A stretch of DNA of 64,000 nucleotides, from contig WTXI01000095.1 of assembly GCA_022376515.1 (NCBI GenBank), forward strand, positions 1 to 64,000. The letters run 5' to 3'. The notes beneath the pieces are model-generated. The model did no database searches, was not told where the DNA came from, and saw only the letters and a program-made list of their open reading frames with translations. The DNA comes from Lactifluus volemus (Eukaryota > Basidiomycota > Agaricomycetes > Russulales > Russulaceae). A program made the position numbers and the translations under genes. Below, one piece after another: positions 33,282 to 42,725 of this stretch; position 1 is the first letter of the stretch; each line of letters starts with the position of its first letter.

Positions 33282-34216
33282 TGTTATGGTTATGCAGGCC
33301 GTCCGGCCCATTCCTTACTGTTTTCCATCTGATTTTTGACTTGTGTTGTGACCTAGGATCCCTTTCCTTGGCCAGCCCCTTCTGTTCCGCTTCTAGGGGC
33401 TGTGCGTCGCCGTTTTGGACGTGTATTTGACTCAGGGATCATGACTCAAATCTTGAGTCAGCGTTCTTGACTCAGATCTTGAGTCAGACACACTGAGTCA
33501 GTTCTTGAGTCATCAGAACTGACTCAGGTCCTTAGTCAATAGTTTTGACTTCGCTACTGTACTGTGACCTTTGTAGGATAGTTGGCTGGCCCTCTGTACG
33601 CATAAATAGGGCCCTGTAGACGAGCTAAAGCCCCAGCTTCAGCTTCGTCTAGAATCGCAGTTCATTGTCTCCTGCTCACACTCGCATCGCATCTTCTCCT
33701 CTCTTCTTGTGAATCCCCTCTTCGTACCTTGATCCAGGTACTTCGCGCCACGATCAGACATCTGTGAACTTGTTCCATTTCCGTGAAACAAGTCCCCAGA
33801 CGCCTGAACCCTAATACGAACACGCTGTGAGAAGTAGTCCCCACTTCTCACCCCGCGTCCGCCCTCGAACCTTAGTTCAACCTCTCACGAGTGTCCTTGG
33901 AAGGCGAGCATCCCTTGCATTCCAATTACACTCGCGCCCGTGTTGCGGTTGAACCTACACATCGTCATTAACCCATCTGCCACCGTCTATCCTCTTTGGG
34001 AACGGTAACTCCGACCATCGCGTGCACCGGCCCGCTAGTCCGTCTCGCGCGATACAGACACCCAGAGTTCGCACAGTCAAGTCTACTCCCTGTGGGACCT
34101 TGCCTGTGTGTGCTAGAATCGACTATTTGGTGTTGCTAGTCTTGTCCGACTCGCCACAGCAAATAGCCAACCAGAACGATGCTCACTTCGAGCCACGGTC
34201 CCTGCGAACCGTGACA
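33282..34216 (+). repeat. 5' LTR (935 bp)
   Basis: Runs TGTTATGG...CGTGACA. U3 has eight TGASTCA heptamers at 33,428-33,526, a TATA box (ATAAATA) at 33,602-33,608, and the predicted transcript start about 30 bp downstream, where AGCTTCAGCTT (33,635-33,645) lies. Confidence 0.95.
33428..33526 (+). promoter_or_regulatory. Cluster of eight TGA(C/G)TCA sites in LTR U3
   Basis: Heptamers start at 33,428, 33,442, 33,454, 33,468, 33,480, 33,494, 33,506 and 33,520, with spacing of 12 or 14 bases throughout. TGACTCA and its complement TGAGTCA are the binding site of Gcn4/Cpc1 and AP-1 bZIP factors. The 3' LTR has the same set at 40,965-41,063. The sites are seen; regulation is inferred. Confidence 0.7.
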
Positions 34217-34228
34217 TAAGCTGAAGCT
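34217..34228 (+). other. Self-priming primer-binding site
   Basis: AAGCTGAAGCT (34,218-34,228), one base after the 5' LTR, is the exact complement of AGCTTCAGCTT (33,635-33,645) at the predicted 5' end of the transcript. An 11-nt match of this kind is the Tf1/sushi self-priming mechanism, where the mRNA folds back and is cleaved to prime reverse transcription in place of a tRNA. Confidence 0.75.
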
Positions 34229-34405
34229 CCTATCCCTCCACTTCTTCATCACAAGAAGTGTACCACGAACGAACCAGACCGTTGCCCACTTTCTTTTCAG
34301 GCCGAGAAAGTGTGTGCCAGAGTGCACAGAAATTTTTTCGTTCCTCTTGCTAGAGTGAACAACTTATAGGCTACTGAGACCGCTCCTCTTGCGAAGAGTG
34401 GGCGA

Positions 34406-36328
34406 TTGATCGACAAAACGGCTTCCATAACCCTTGGTTGGACCACGGAGAAGGGGAAGCTCACCAGAGTCGAGACCAGAAACAAACCAGACCTCCCAGA
34501 CCACGTCGTTAGACACGCCTTTTGGATAGAACGTCAAGAAAACCCCAAGCAAAGTGCCTATTGGGCTTTTGACAAAGGAGATCCACACGGACCCATCGAG
34601 TTTATCAACCAGAAGTGGTATCACGTCGAGTGGTTCGATAAACCGCAGACCTACGCGACAGAGATAGGGAGATACGTCACAGACAACGACATTGCACGAT
34701 TTGAACTTGGCTGGTGGAAACCAAGTGATCTATAGCACCCAGACTATCCAGTACACACGCTGTCCTTAACACCGGCAGGCTCAGGATCTGGAAGCACCCC
34801 AGAACGACCCGAAGCACTTTCACCTAGTGGGCAGTTATTTGAACCGGTCTATCAAGCCGCACAACCCCCTTTGACCAGTGTTCCCCCTGGAATTCATCAG
34901 TAGCTTGAACCAACCTCGACGTTGCAAGTTCCCCCAGTACAAAAACAAATGGAATCACCATACTCCGACGTCAGTGTGTCAATGGTGACAGACCCAACCA
35001 GTGGAATGTTGGTGGATCCCACCATGTTTCCAGCCACTCTCTCCCCCGCTCCACAACCTCATCCTAGTGTGCCTAGTAGTAGTGCGTTCATCAGGTCAGC
35101 TGCAGTCAGCACTGCCATTACCGCACCAGCAGCACTAGCTGGCATCACAGGATTCAGCTCCTCTGGGCAACCTGGAGGAGGACCTCCGGCTGGGGTACAG
35201 CCGGGAGGAAGTGGAGGCGGCGGTGGAGGTGGAGGTGGAGGCGGAGGAGGAGGCGGAGGTGGAGGCGGAGGCGGAGGAGCTGCCCCTCCGGGAGGACAAG
35301 CAGCAGCTGGTCAACCACACCAACCTTCAGCCCTCTTTGGCACGATCCCTGAAATTTTCAATGGGGATCGTGACAACCTCGCACGCTTCCGTCGTGCCTT
35401 CTCAGTCTTTTGGGAAATGAACCGGGACCACCCCTCCATAAGCAACCCTTACCTGCGGGTCCTCACCTGTATAGGAAGGATCCGAGGCAAGGCAGTCGAC
35501 CAATGGGTCGATGGAATCATCCAGCCTCTCATGAATGGAGTGGCGATGTGGCGACAGCATCCACACCACCTCCTAGCCACTGATCCAAACGATGAAATGG
35601 TTTGGACGAACTTCGACAACGCATTCAGGGCACAGTTTGAAAACACTGTGGCCAGAGAGGAGGCGTTGGGGCGCCTGCTCACCCTAGAGATGCAGGGGGA
35701 GGACCTCAAAACGTACATCAATGACTTCAACACACTAATCACTCTTGCCAAGTGGGGTCCAAATGAGCAAGGAACCCTCCTTTGGTTCAAGGATGGACTA
35801 AAGCGAGCCCTCCACGAGAAGATCATTGATTTTGAACACACCTTGCCCGATACTCTGGCGGGATGTCAGGCAGCGGCCCTGAGGCGCCAAGGGAGGTGGA
35901 TCGAAGCCAGAGCCACCTCTGGAGACAGGCCAGGCCAGAACTTCCGCCAACGCCTTGCTGCGGCCTTGGGAAGGTACCAGCAGGGCAGACAAGTGAAGCC
36001 ACGGCCCTCAGACGCCATGGACGTTGACGCCATCCGTACAGGGGGGCCTACCCCTGAAGAAAAGAAGAAGCTACGGGCAGAAGGACGCTGTTTCATCTGC
36101 CGCCGGCAGGGCCACATAAGTAACTCATGCCCTGAGAAGAAAAAGAACCAGTACAAGGACAGCAAGCCTGCACAGCGCCCCGCCGCAGTGTGGGCTGTCG
36201 AAGAAGAAAAGAAAGAAATCACCCGCGACCAGCTCATGGACGGACTTATGAAGTTGTCTGACGACGACAAGGAACGCTTTATCAAGGATATGGTTGACTC
36301 CACCGACTCTGTGCCCCAGGATTTTTGA
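34406..36328 (+). pseudogene. gag: gag (capsid/nucleocapsid) with two in-frame TAG codons
   Basis: One frame runs from about 34,406 to the TGA at 36,326 but is interrupted by TAG at 34,733-34,735 and 34,901-34,903. After a Pro/Ser region and a run of 20+ Gly (~35,213-35,277) comes a capsid-like domain (PEIFNGDRDNLARFRRAFSV; FRAQFENTVAREEALGRLLT; MQGEDLKTYINDFNTLITLA), then a CCHC zinc knuckle, CFICRRQGHISNSC, near 36,090. The product would package the retrotransposon RNA in cytoplasmic particles. Both stops could be single C-to-T changes of CAG. Confidence 0.85.
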
Positions 36329-39263
36329 AGAGCTCGTGCCGCGCGACCTGGGTACGAGCCTTAGGACTGAAACGAATGTACATTAGCTATGCCAATGCCA
36401 ATGCTTTGAATTTTCCCATTTCGTTTTCAAATGTCCACAAAACGGTCGCAGATGTCGCCTTAGTCGACAGTGGAGCCACGGAAAACTTCCTTGATCAACG
36501 CACAGTCCGCAGATGGGGACTCAGCACTCATAAACTCCCTCACCCCCGTTACGTCTACAATGTGGATGGAACCCAGAACCAGGCTGGGACACTCACGGAG
36601 TACTGTGTTCTTCACTGTGTTGTAGGAGACAAAGATACTCTCCAGCGGTTCTATGTCACCAATCTTGGCAAAGATCATGTACTCTTGGGGCACCCCTGGC
36701 TCTCAGAGTTCAATCCTCGCATCGATTGGACCAAGGGGGAAGTGCAGAACGGAGGAGTACGAATCGAAACCAAGTGGAGGAAGTTCCAGCGCCCTCGTCA
36801 GATATACAAGGACAGGGAGAAGGAACCAGCACGCATTGATCGCACCAATGTGGCCCGGGAATGGGCCATAAAGGCACACCAAGAACAGGTAGCCAGTGGG
36901 GAAAAGCACGAGGTGCTACCACCCCAATACCGGGACTATACGGACGTCTTTGATGAAGAAAAATCCCATCGTTTCCCACCTTCACGACCAGAGGATCACG
37001 CCATTGTCTTGAAGGAGGACGCCCCAGCTTCCATCAATTGTAAAGTCTATGCCCTCACGAGGGAGGAGAAGGAAGCGACCCAGAAGTTCTTGAAAGAGAA
37101 TGAGCAGTGGGGATTCATCGAAAAGTCCAACTCTCCCTGGTCGACCCCTTGGTTCTTTATAAAGAAAAGAGATGGAAGTCTCTGACCCATCCAGGACTAT
37201 AGGGAAGTGAACAGTTGGACGATTCGAGATGTGTACCCCATCCCTCGCATTGAGCAAATTCTGGAAGCGTTGCATGGACGCACCCTCTTCACGGCACTAG
37301 ACATTCGTTAGGGCTATCATAACATCCAGATTCGCCCTGAGGATCAATGGAAGGCTGCGTTTAAGACTCCCTTTGGCCTGTACCAACCAAAGGTGATGCT
37401 CTTCGGCCTCCAGAACTCTCCAGCCACCTTTCAGCGTTGCATGGATTGGGTCTTTGCTAAGATCATGAACCGCTACCCAGGGAAGGTGTTTGTGTACATG
37501 GACGATGTCTTGGTGGCCACAGGGGGAGACGTGGAGGAACATAGGAGGATAGTCCGAGAAATCCTTGAGATGTTCCGCCAAGAATCCTTCTTCCTCAAAC
37601 TGTCGAAGTGCAAGTTTGAGCAGACCAGCATTGACTACCTTGGCATCCGCGTGGAACACGGGACCATCCGCATCGATCCCACAAAGAGGAAGGGACTATC
37701 TCAATGGCCTCGAACCTTGTCTTCAGTGAAAGAGGTCCGGAGCACGCTTGGTGTTTTGGGGTACCAGAGACCATTCATTCCCCACTTTGCACATCTTGCG
37801 GCGCCACTCACTGCTTTACTGAAGAAGGGACGACCGTTCAAGTGGACGGATGAGTGCACCAAGGCCTTGGACGCACTCCTCCAGATCATAGAGTCCGATC
37901 CTGTCCTCCAAAGACCTGACTATGACCGCCCCTTCGAGATGGAGGTGGACGCGTCCCAGTATGCCACTGGGGCCATCCTCTACCAACGAAATGACAAACA
38001 GAGGCTCTGTCCAGTGGGCTACCACTCCCAGACATTGAACGAAGCTGAGAGAGGGTATGACGTCCATGATAGAGAGCTCTTGGCGGTAATTCGGGGCTTG
38101 CGACGATGGAGACACTTGTTTCTCTCCTCCCCCTTCACTGCCATTGTGCACACCGATCATAATAATCTTCGATACTACCGGCAACCCCAGAGAATCAACC
38201 GACGCGTAGCAAGGTACCTCAGTGACCTTGCGGACTACAATTACAAACTGGTGCACCGCCCAGGCAAGCTGAACAAGGCTGACGCGCTGTCCAGACCACC
38301 AGGAGTGGATGAAGGGAAACATGATAACGAAAACACCCTTGTCCTGCCTGACAAGCTCTTTACGTGGGCAGCGGAGGTCAGCAGTCTCGAACAACAGGTT
38401 TGGGATTGGCAAGCACGCACACCGAGCTATTTCGCAGAGCTGCATCGCTCCTACCCACTGGACTCAGTAAATCACCACTGGGTGCACCAAGGAAGACCTG
38501 TGGTCGCGGACCAGGAGGATCTGAAGCGACAGATCTTGCATGAGTACCATGACCACGCCTTGGCTGGGCACCCAGGCATTGCCACGACGCTTCAGAAGGT
38601 GTCTGAGGACTACTGGTGGCCGACGATGCGACAGTTCGTCCAGAACTACGTCAAAGGATGTGCAACTTGCCAAATGACAAAACCCAATACTGTGAAACCT
38701 AAACCACCATTGATGCCGATCACTGTTGAGCCGAAGGCAGTCCCTTTCCAGACCATTTCCCTTGACCTCATCACCGATCTCCCAGTCTCAAAGGGATATG
38801 ACTCGATCCTCACAGTGGTGGACCACGATTGCTCGAAGGCAGCCTTCTTCTTGCCCTGTCAGAAGACAATTGACGCAGAAGAAGTGGCCCGGCTCTATGT
38901 GGAACACATCTTCCCTCTCTTTGGCTGCCCCCACCACGTCATCTCGGACAGAGATCCCGTTTTACTGCACACTTCACCCGCCAGATGTGTGAACTGCTGG
39001 GAATCACACAGAACATCAGCTTGGCTTATCATCCGCAGACTGATAGACAATCAGAACGCACTAATCAGTGGGTGGAGCAGTATTTGCGGATCTATGGGAG
39101 TAGCCAACAAGACGACTGGGCAAACCTTCTTCCTCTTGCCCAATTTGTTCACAACTCCTGGCCAAATGCGAGCACAGGGAAGACTCCCTGTGAGCTCTTG
39201 TGGGACGCAAACCCAATCATCCACCCCTCCGGAAGGGTCACAAATGTCCCTGCATTGCACTAA
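36325..39263 (+). pseudogene. pol: pol: protease, reverse transcriptase, RNase H, integrase core; broken
   Basis: The frame (offset from gag) starts at the gag end. Order: aspartic protease with ALVDSGATENFL (~36,460), RT with the linker ALTREEKEATQKFL, FGLQNSPATFQR and YMDDVLV (37,495-37,515), RNase H with EMEVDASQYATGAIL and HTDHNNLRYY, integrase HHCC zinc region (HDHALAGHPGI...CATC) and core (SLDLITDLP, HVISDRD). Breaks: TGA at 37,183-37,185, TAG at 37,309-37,311, a one-base deletion near 38,957 after ISDRDP, and TAA at 39,261. After the deletion the catalytic core continues one frame over (FVHNSWPNASTGKTP). These lesions prevent a complete enzyme. Confidence 0.9.
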
Positions 39264-39269
39264 AGGCAA

Positions 39270-40781
39270 ATGTGGCTGAAGGAGGCTAGAGAACGCGCTC
39301 AAGGTGCCATCAGAAAAGCACAGGAGCTGTGGCTGAAACGACGCCAGAGAAAGAAGGGTCAAAGACACTTCCACCCATTTGAAAAAGGCCAACAAGTATT
39401 GTTGGAGGGAACAAACCTAAAAACAATGTACCCGTCCGCAAAGTTAGGACCAAAGAGATATGGTCCATTCCCCATCATTGACGTCATTTCCCCAGTGGTG
39501 TATCGCCTCCAGCTTCCCCCACACTGGCACATTCACAATGTCTTCCACGCGTCCTTGTTAACACCTTACAAGGAGACGGAAAAGCATGGGCGCAATTTCG
39601 CAGAGCCGCCACCTGATCTGATGGAAGGCGAACCAGAATATGAGGTGGAGCAGATCATTGATGCGCGCAAGAAGGGGAGGGCAGAAAAGCTTGAGTATCT
39701 CCTTCGTTGGAAGGGATATTCACCCACTCATGACAGTTGGGAACCCGCTGGCAATGTGAAAGCTCCGGAGCTCATTAAGGAGTTCTATCAGCGCAACCCC
39801 AATGCGATAGGAGGGGGGAGGATAAACGCCAAGAAGAAACGACGTATTTGCACCATCATCACCCCCACTACCTCCTCCTCCATGAGTAATGCCCTACAAC
39901 TTGCGTTCCAATACCCCAACTCGGAGGATGACTACCTCCAACTCCTCGACTCGTCGTTCAACTCCCTCGCGGTCTGTGAGGGGGGAGAGTGGTCCTTCTC
40001 AGAGGCGTCCCTTGCCGAGGACACCCCAGCAGAACCAGCCCAGATCAGCACCTCCACCATACAGGAGGACCACCCGCTCGCCTCGCCAAGAGCCTCGCCG
40101 CAGCCCCTCGTACCATCCGAGGACCCCATCTCCTCTCCCAGGCCCGACGCCGCCTCCCCAACTCTCGCCTATCCAGGAAGCCCTGGAGACGCTAGCAGCG
40201 GACATGAGATTGCAGCCAGAAGTCATGTCACTGGAGACCCCCACGCGCTGCGACCCGAATCCCCTTACAATCCCTGGAAGGTCTTCAGCTGGGCCCAACC
40301 TTCTGCAGGTGACGGTTCTCATCAACTCCAGGGGATACGTGCAGCAGATGGGGACGGCCTACGTTCACTCGTCGTCGCATCTCCGTCGCATGGGGGGCCG
40401 TCTGGTGGTGATTCCGGAGTCAGCCCTCTGAGAATCACTGGCAAGCGCAAGAGAAAGGGGAAGAAGTCATTTTATTGTGGCAAGTGCAACAAGGATGGGG
40501 TGGACCACAGGTACGAAGACTGTCCCTTGTGGAGGGAGTGCCTCTACTGCCAGAAGAGAGGGCACTACTCCCATGACTGTCATCACCCCCATGTGCGTTG
40601 CGTTGTCTACAGGTGCCGGGTTTTCCCAGACCACCAGTATTATGGGAGGAAGTGTCCCGTCGAGGCCACGGAGTTGCAGCCCATTGCTCATCATTGGGAT
40701 GAGTATGACGCAGATGACGTCGATGCAGGTGAGGCGCTTTGGGATGACATTGACTGGGAATCCATGGACAGAGGTGACTGA
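39270..40781 (+). CDS. Integrase C-terminus, chromodomain and zinc-knuckle extension
   Basis: Open frame continuing the shifted pol frame. First ~110 codons: integrase C-terminal GPY/F-type region (KLGPKRYGPFPIIDVISPVV). Then a chromodomain: YEVEQIIDARKKGRAEKLEY with LRWKGYSPTHDSWEP (39,640-39,760), expected to steer integration by reading histone methylation. Unusually, the frame goes on ~300 codons: an acidic Pro/Ser-rich linker, the basic patch GKRKRKGKK, and Cys/His motifs CGKCNKDGVDHRYEDC and CLYCQKRGHYSHDC, the second a canonical CCHC knuckle. It ends at a TGA at 40,779. Whether the tail belongs to pol or to a separate third ORF (see 39,889) is not decided. Confidence 0.75.
   Translation: MWLKEARERAQGAIRKAQELWLKRRQRKKGQRHFHPFEKGQQVLLEGTNLKTMYPSAKLGPKRYGPFPIIDVISPVVYRLQLPPHWHIHNVFHASLLTPYKETEKHGRNFAEPPPDLMEGEPEYEVEQIIDARKKGRAEKLEYLLRWKGYSPTHDSWEPAGNVKAPELIKEFYQRNPNAIGGGRINAKKKRRICTIITPTTSSSMSNALQLAFQYPNSEDDYLQLLDSSFNSLAVCEGGEWSFSEASLAEDTPAEPAQISTSTIQEDHPLASPRASPQPLVPSEDPISSPRPDAASPTLAYPGSPGDASSGHEIAARSHVTGDPHALRPESPYNPWKVFSWAQPSAGDGSHQLQGIRAADGDGLRSLVVASPSHGGPSGGDSGVSPLRITGKRKRKGKKSFYCGKCNKDGVDHRYEDCPLWRECLYCQKRGHYSHDCHHPHVRCVVYRCRVFPDHQYYGRKCPVEATELQPIAHHWDEYDADDVDAGEALWDDIDWESMDRGD
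39889..40431 (+). CDS. Overlapping ORF (MPYNLRS...), possible third retroelement gene
   Basis: A 180-codon frame with its own ATG, wholly inside the preceding ORF in the +1 frame. It starts MPYNLRSNTPTRR, is Arg/Pro/Ser-rich to residue ~95, then becomes protein-like (SPIQEALETLAADMRLQPEV; LLQVTVLINSRGYVQQMGT). Both frames remaining open for 540 nt is unusual. One reading is that a third ORF, beginning here and ending in the zinc knuckles at 40,781, has since been frameshifted near 40,300-40,430. Translation is unproven. Confidence 0.4.
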   Translation: MPYNLRSNTPTRRMTTSNSSTRRSTPSRSVRGESGPSQRRPLPRTPQQNQPRSAPPPYRRTTRSPRQEPRRSPSYHPRTPSPLPGPTPPPQLSPIQEALETLAADMRLQPEVMSLETPTRCDPNPLTIPGRSSAGPNLLQVTVLINSRGYVQQMGTAYVHSSSHLRRMGGRLVVIPESAL

Positions 40782-40804
40782 GGCGCATGGTGGTACATGC
40801 GCCT

Positions 40805-40815
40805 AGGAGAGAGGG
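40805..40815 (+). other. Polypurine tract before the 3' LTR
   Basis: AGGAGAGAGGG lies three bases before the 3' LTR, the expected place for the plus-strand primer of reverse transcription. Confidence 0.7.
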
Positions 40816-40818
40816 TAC

Positions 40819-41753
40819 TGTTACGGTTATGCGGGCCGTCCAGCCCATTCCTTACTGTTTTCCATCTGATTTTTGACTTGTGTTGTGACCTAGGATCCCT
40901 TTCCTTGGCCAGCCCCTTCTGTTCCGCTTCTAGGGGCTGTGCGTCGCCGTTTTGGACGTGTATTTGACTCAGGGATCATGACTCAAATCTTGAGTCAGCG
41001 TTCTTGACTCAGATCTTGAGTCAGACACACTGAGTCAGTTCTTGAGTCATCAGAACTGACTCAGGTCCTTAGTCAATAGTTTTGACTTCGCTACTGTACT
41101 GTGACCTTTGTAGGATAGTTGGCTGGCCCTCTGTACGCATAAATAGGGCCCTGTAGACGAGCTAAAGCCCCAGCTTCAGCTTCGTCTAGAATCGCAGTTC
41201 ATTGTCTCCTGCTCACACTCGCATCGCATCTTCTCCTCTCTTCTTGTGAATCCCCTCTTCGTACCTTGATCCAGGTACTTCGCGCCACGATCAGACATCT
41301 GTGAACTTGTTCCATTTCCGTGAAACAAGTCCCCAGACGCCTGAACCCTAATACGAACACGCTGTGAGAAGTAGTCCCCACTTCTCACCCCGCGTCCGCC
41401 CTCGAACCTTAGTTCAACCTCTCACGAGTGTCCTTGGAAGGCGAGCATCCCTTGCATTCCAATTACACTCGCGCCCGTGTTGCGGTTGAACCTACACATC
41501 GTCATTAACCCATCTGCCACCGTCTATCCTCTTTGGGAACGGTAACTCCGACCATCGCGTGCGCCGGCCCGCTAGTCCGTCTCGCGCGATACAGACACCC
41601 AGAGTTCGCACAGTCAAGTCTACTCCCTGTGGGACCTTGCCTGTGTGTGCTAGAATCGACTATTTGGTGTTGCTAGTCTTGTCCGACTCGCCACAGCAAA
41701 TAGCCAACCAGAACGATGCTCACTTCGAGCCACGGTCCCTGCGAACCATGACA
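40819..41753 (+). repeat. 3' LTR (935 bp)
   Basis: Runs TGTTACGG...CATGACA. It differs from the 5' LTR at five positions that I could find (three in the first 30 bases, one near the CGTGCRCCGG site, one in the final ten), all transitions. It is followed by the duplicated GTTGC. Confidence 0.95.
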
Positions 41754-42389
41754 GTTGCCAGCTGTATTGAAAGGATCCTCCTCCAGTCCAGAATCAAAGC
41801 TACGCCCTGCAGAATGGGCCCTGTTGCTGGTTACCTTATTCCTTGATGGTGCCTATCGGGGATGCTAAATGAAGATGGGATTAGATGTTAGTATGAGTAT
41901 GACGGTGAGGGGACACTAACCTCAGCAGTCAGAGTCTGTTGAAGAGCATCAGGCTCAAGTGCTGCTAGTTCTTCATCGTCGCCATTGTCGTCCTCCCCAT
42001 CATTGTCACCGATGGCATCATCGTCAGGGTTAAAGCAGGGGTCAGTAGTAGCCGACGCAGCATCATCAAGATCCTCGTCATCGTCATTTGGGTCAATGAC
42101 AGGAGGGGGCCTGCGTGAAGCAGCCCGGATTCTAGCCTTAGGCTTGGGTGGAGGACCTGGCTTGGCTAACTTGGGCCGTGCGCCACTGGGTAAAGGGGAC
42201 TCATGGCGTTGAGGCTTCTTGCGTGCAATACTCATCCACGCTATAAAATATAGTTAGTATACGATTTTAAAGAGAAATGGGAGTGGACTCACGAGCCAGT
42301 TGGAGGGCCTTTTGCTTTGCCTGACGGCTCTCTTGCTGTCCTTGCAGGGGGGTAGGTTGTGAACTGGCTCCACCACGTCTCGGTGGCAT

Positions 42390-42725
42390 GATGGCAGGAA
42401 GAAAAAAGTGATGATTGCCGCTTTGAGGTATGCGTTTGTTTAACGAGGTGGAGTGAAAAAAAAAAGTGTTAGGCAAATTTAGTCAGGTGATTCATACGCA
42501 CATGGCACGCATCTTCACACTGCAGGAAGGCCCATGAGTTCACGAACTCTGCGATGATTGCCAGGGTAAGGGTCGCAACGGGTAAGGGCGGAGAGAGAAA
42601 AAAAAAAGGGGGGGGAGGGGTTGGATCAATTTTATACACACTAGGCAACATTAGACAAAATTAGGAGACTTATAAGCGTACACACCAAGTAGGAGGCCTC
42701 AGACGTATCTCACCAGTTCCATACG
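42390..42725. promoter_or_regulatory. Divergent promoter region inside Plavaka
   Basis: About 335 bp separate the divergent passenger and transposase starts. It contains several A/G homopolymer runs (42,455-42,466 and 42,598-42,619) and no open frame with motifs. Confidence 0.4.

Larger units (their letters stand above)
33282..41753 (+). mobile_element. Ty3-type chromodomain (Tf1/sushi-like) LTR retrotransposon, full length
   Basis: Two 935-bp LTRs (33,282-34,216 and 40,819-41,753) flank an internal region with gag, protease, reverse transcriptase, RNase H, integrase and chromodomain. GTTGC is duplicated on both sides (33,277-33,281 and 41,754-41,758). The order RT-RNase H-integrase makes it Ty3/gypsy-like, and the C-terminal chromodomain makes it a chromovirus. 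I count five differences between the LTRs, all transitions, so insertion was recent. Five in-frame stops and one frameshift make it non-autonomous now. It is inserted in a coding exon of the Plavaka passenger gene. Confidence 0.95.
31902..42389 (-). pseudogene. DUF6532-like Plavaka passenger gene, disrupted by retrotransposon
   Basis: Minus-strand gene with about eight exons: 42,389-42,293 (MPPRRGGASSQ...KQKALQLA), 42,240-41,921 (basic, then acidic DPNDDDEDLDDA), 41,852-41,754 continuing at 33,276-33,244 (coding exon cut by the LTR element; the joined frame reads PFNTAG/NYECGSIASARQ), an exon ending at 32,601, then 32,545-32,390, 32,338-32,144 and 32,090-31,902. The last three give VSNIRGQVKKAVMPKVESLF, YPFRENAAVNRTAPFKHPII and DWSGGFLKKTEFNAEMFKDV, matching the layout of the DUF6532 family of basidiomycete proteins. 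The intron between 32,390 and 32,338 has a GC donor. A poly-C run near 33,025 may carry a frameshift. Function of the family is unknown. Confidence 0.65.

Noticed and set aside
33639..33851. Identical small ORFs in both LTRs (also 41,176-41,388)
   Set aside because: They lie antisense in the LTR, have no motif, and are identical only because the LTRs are.
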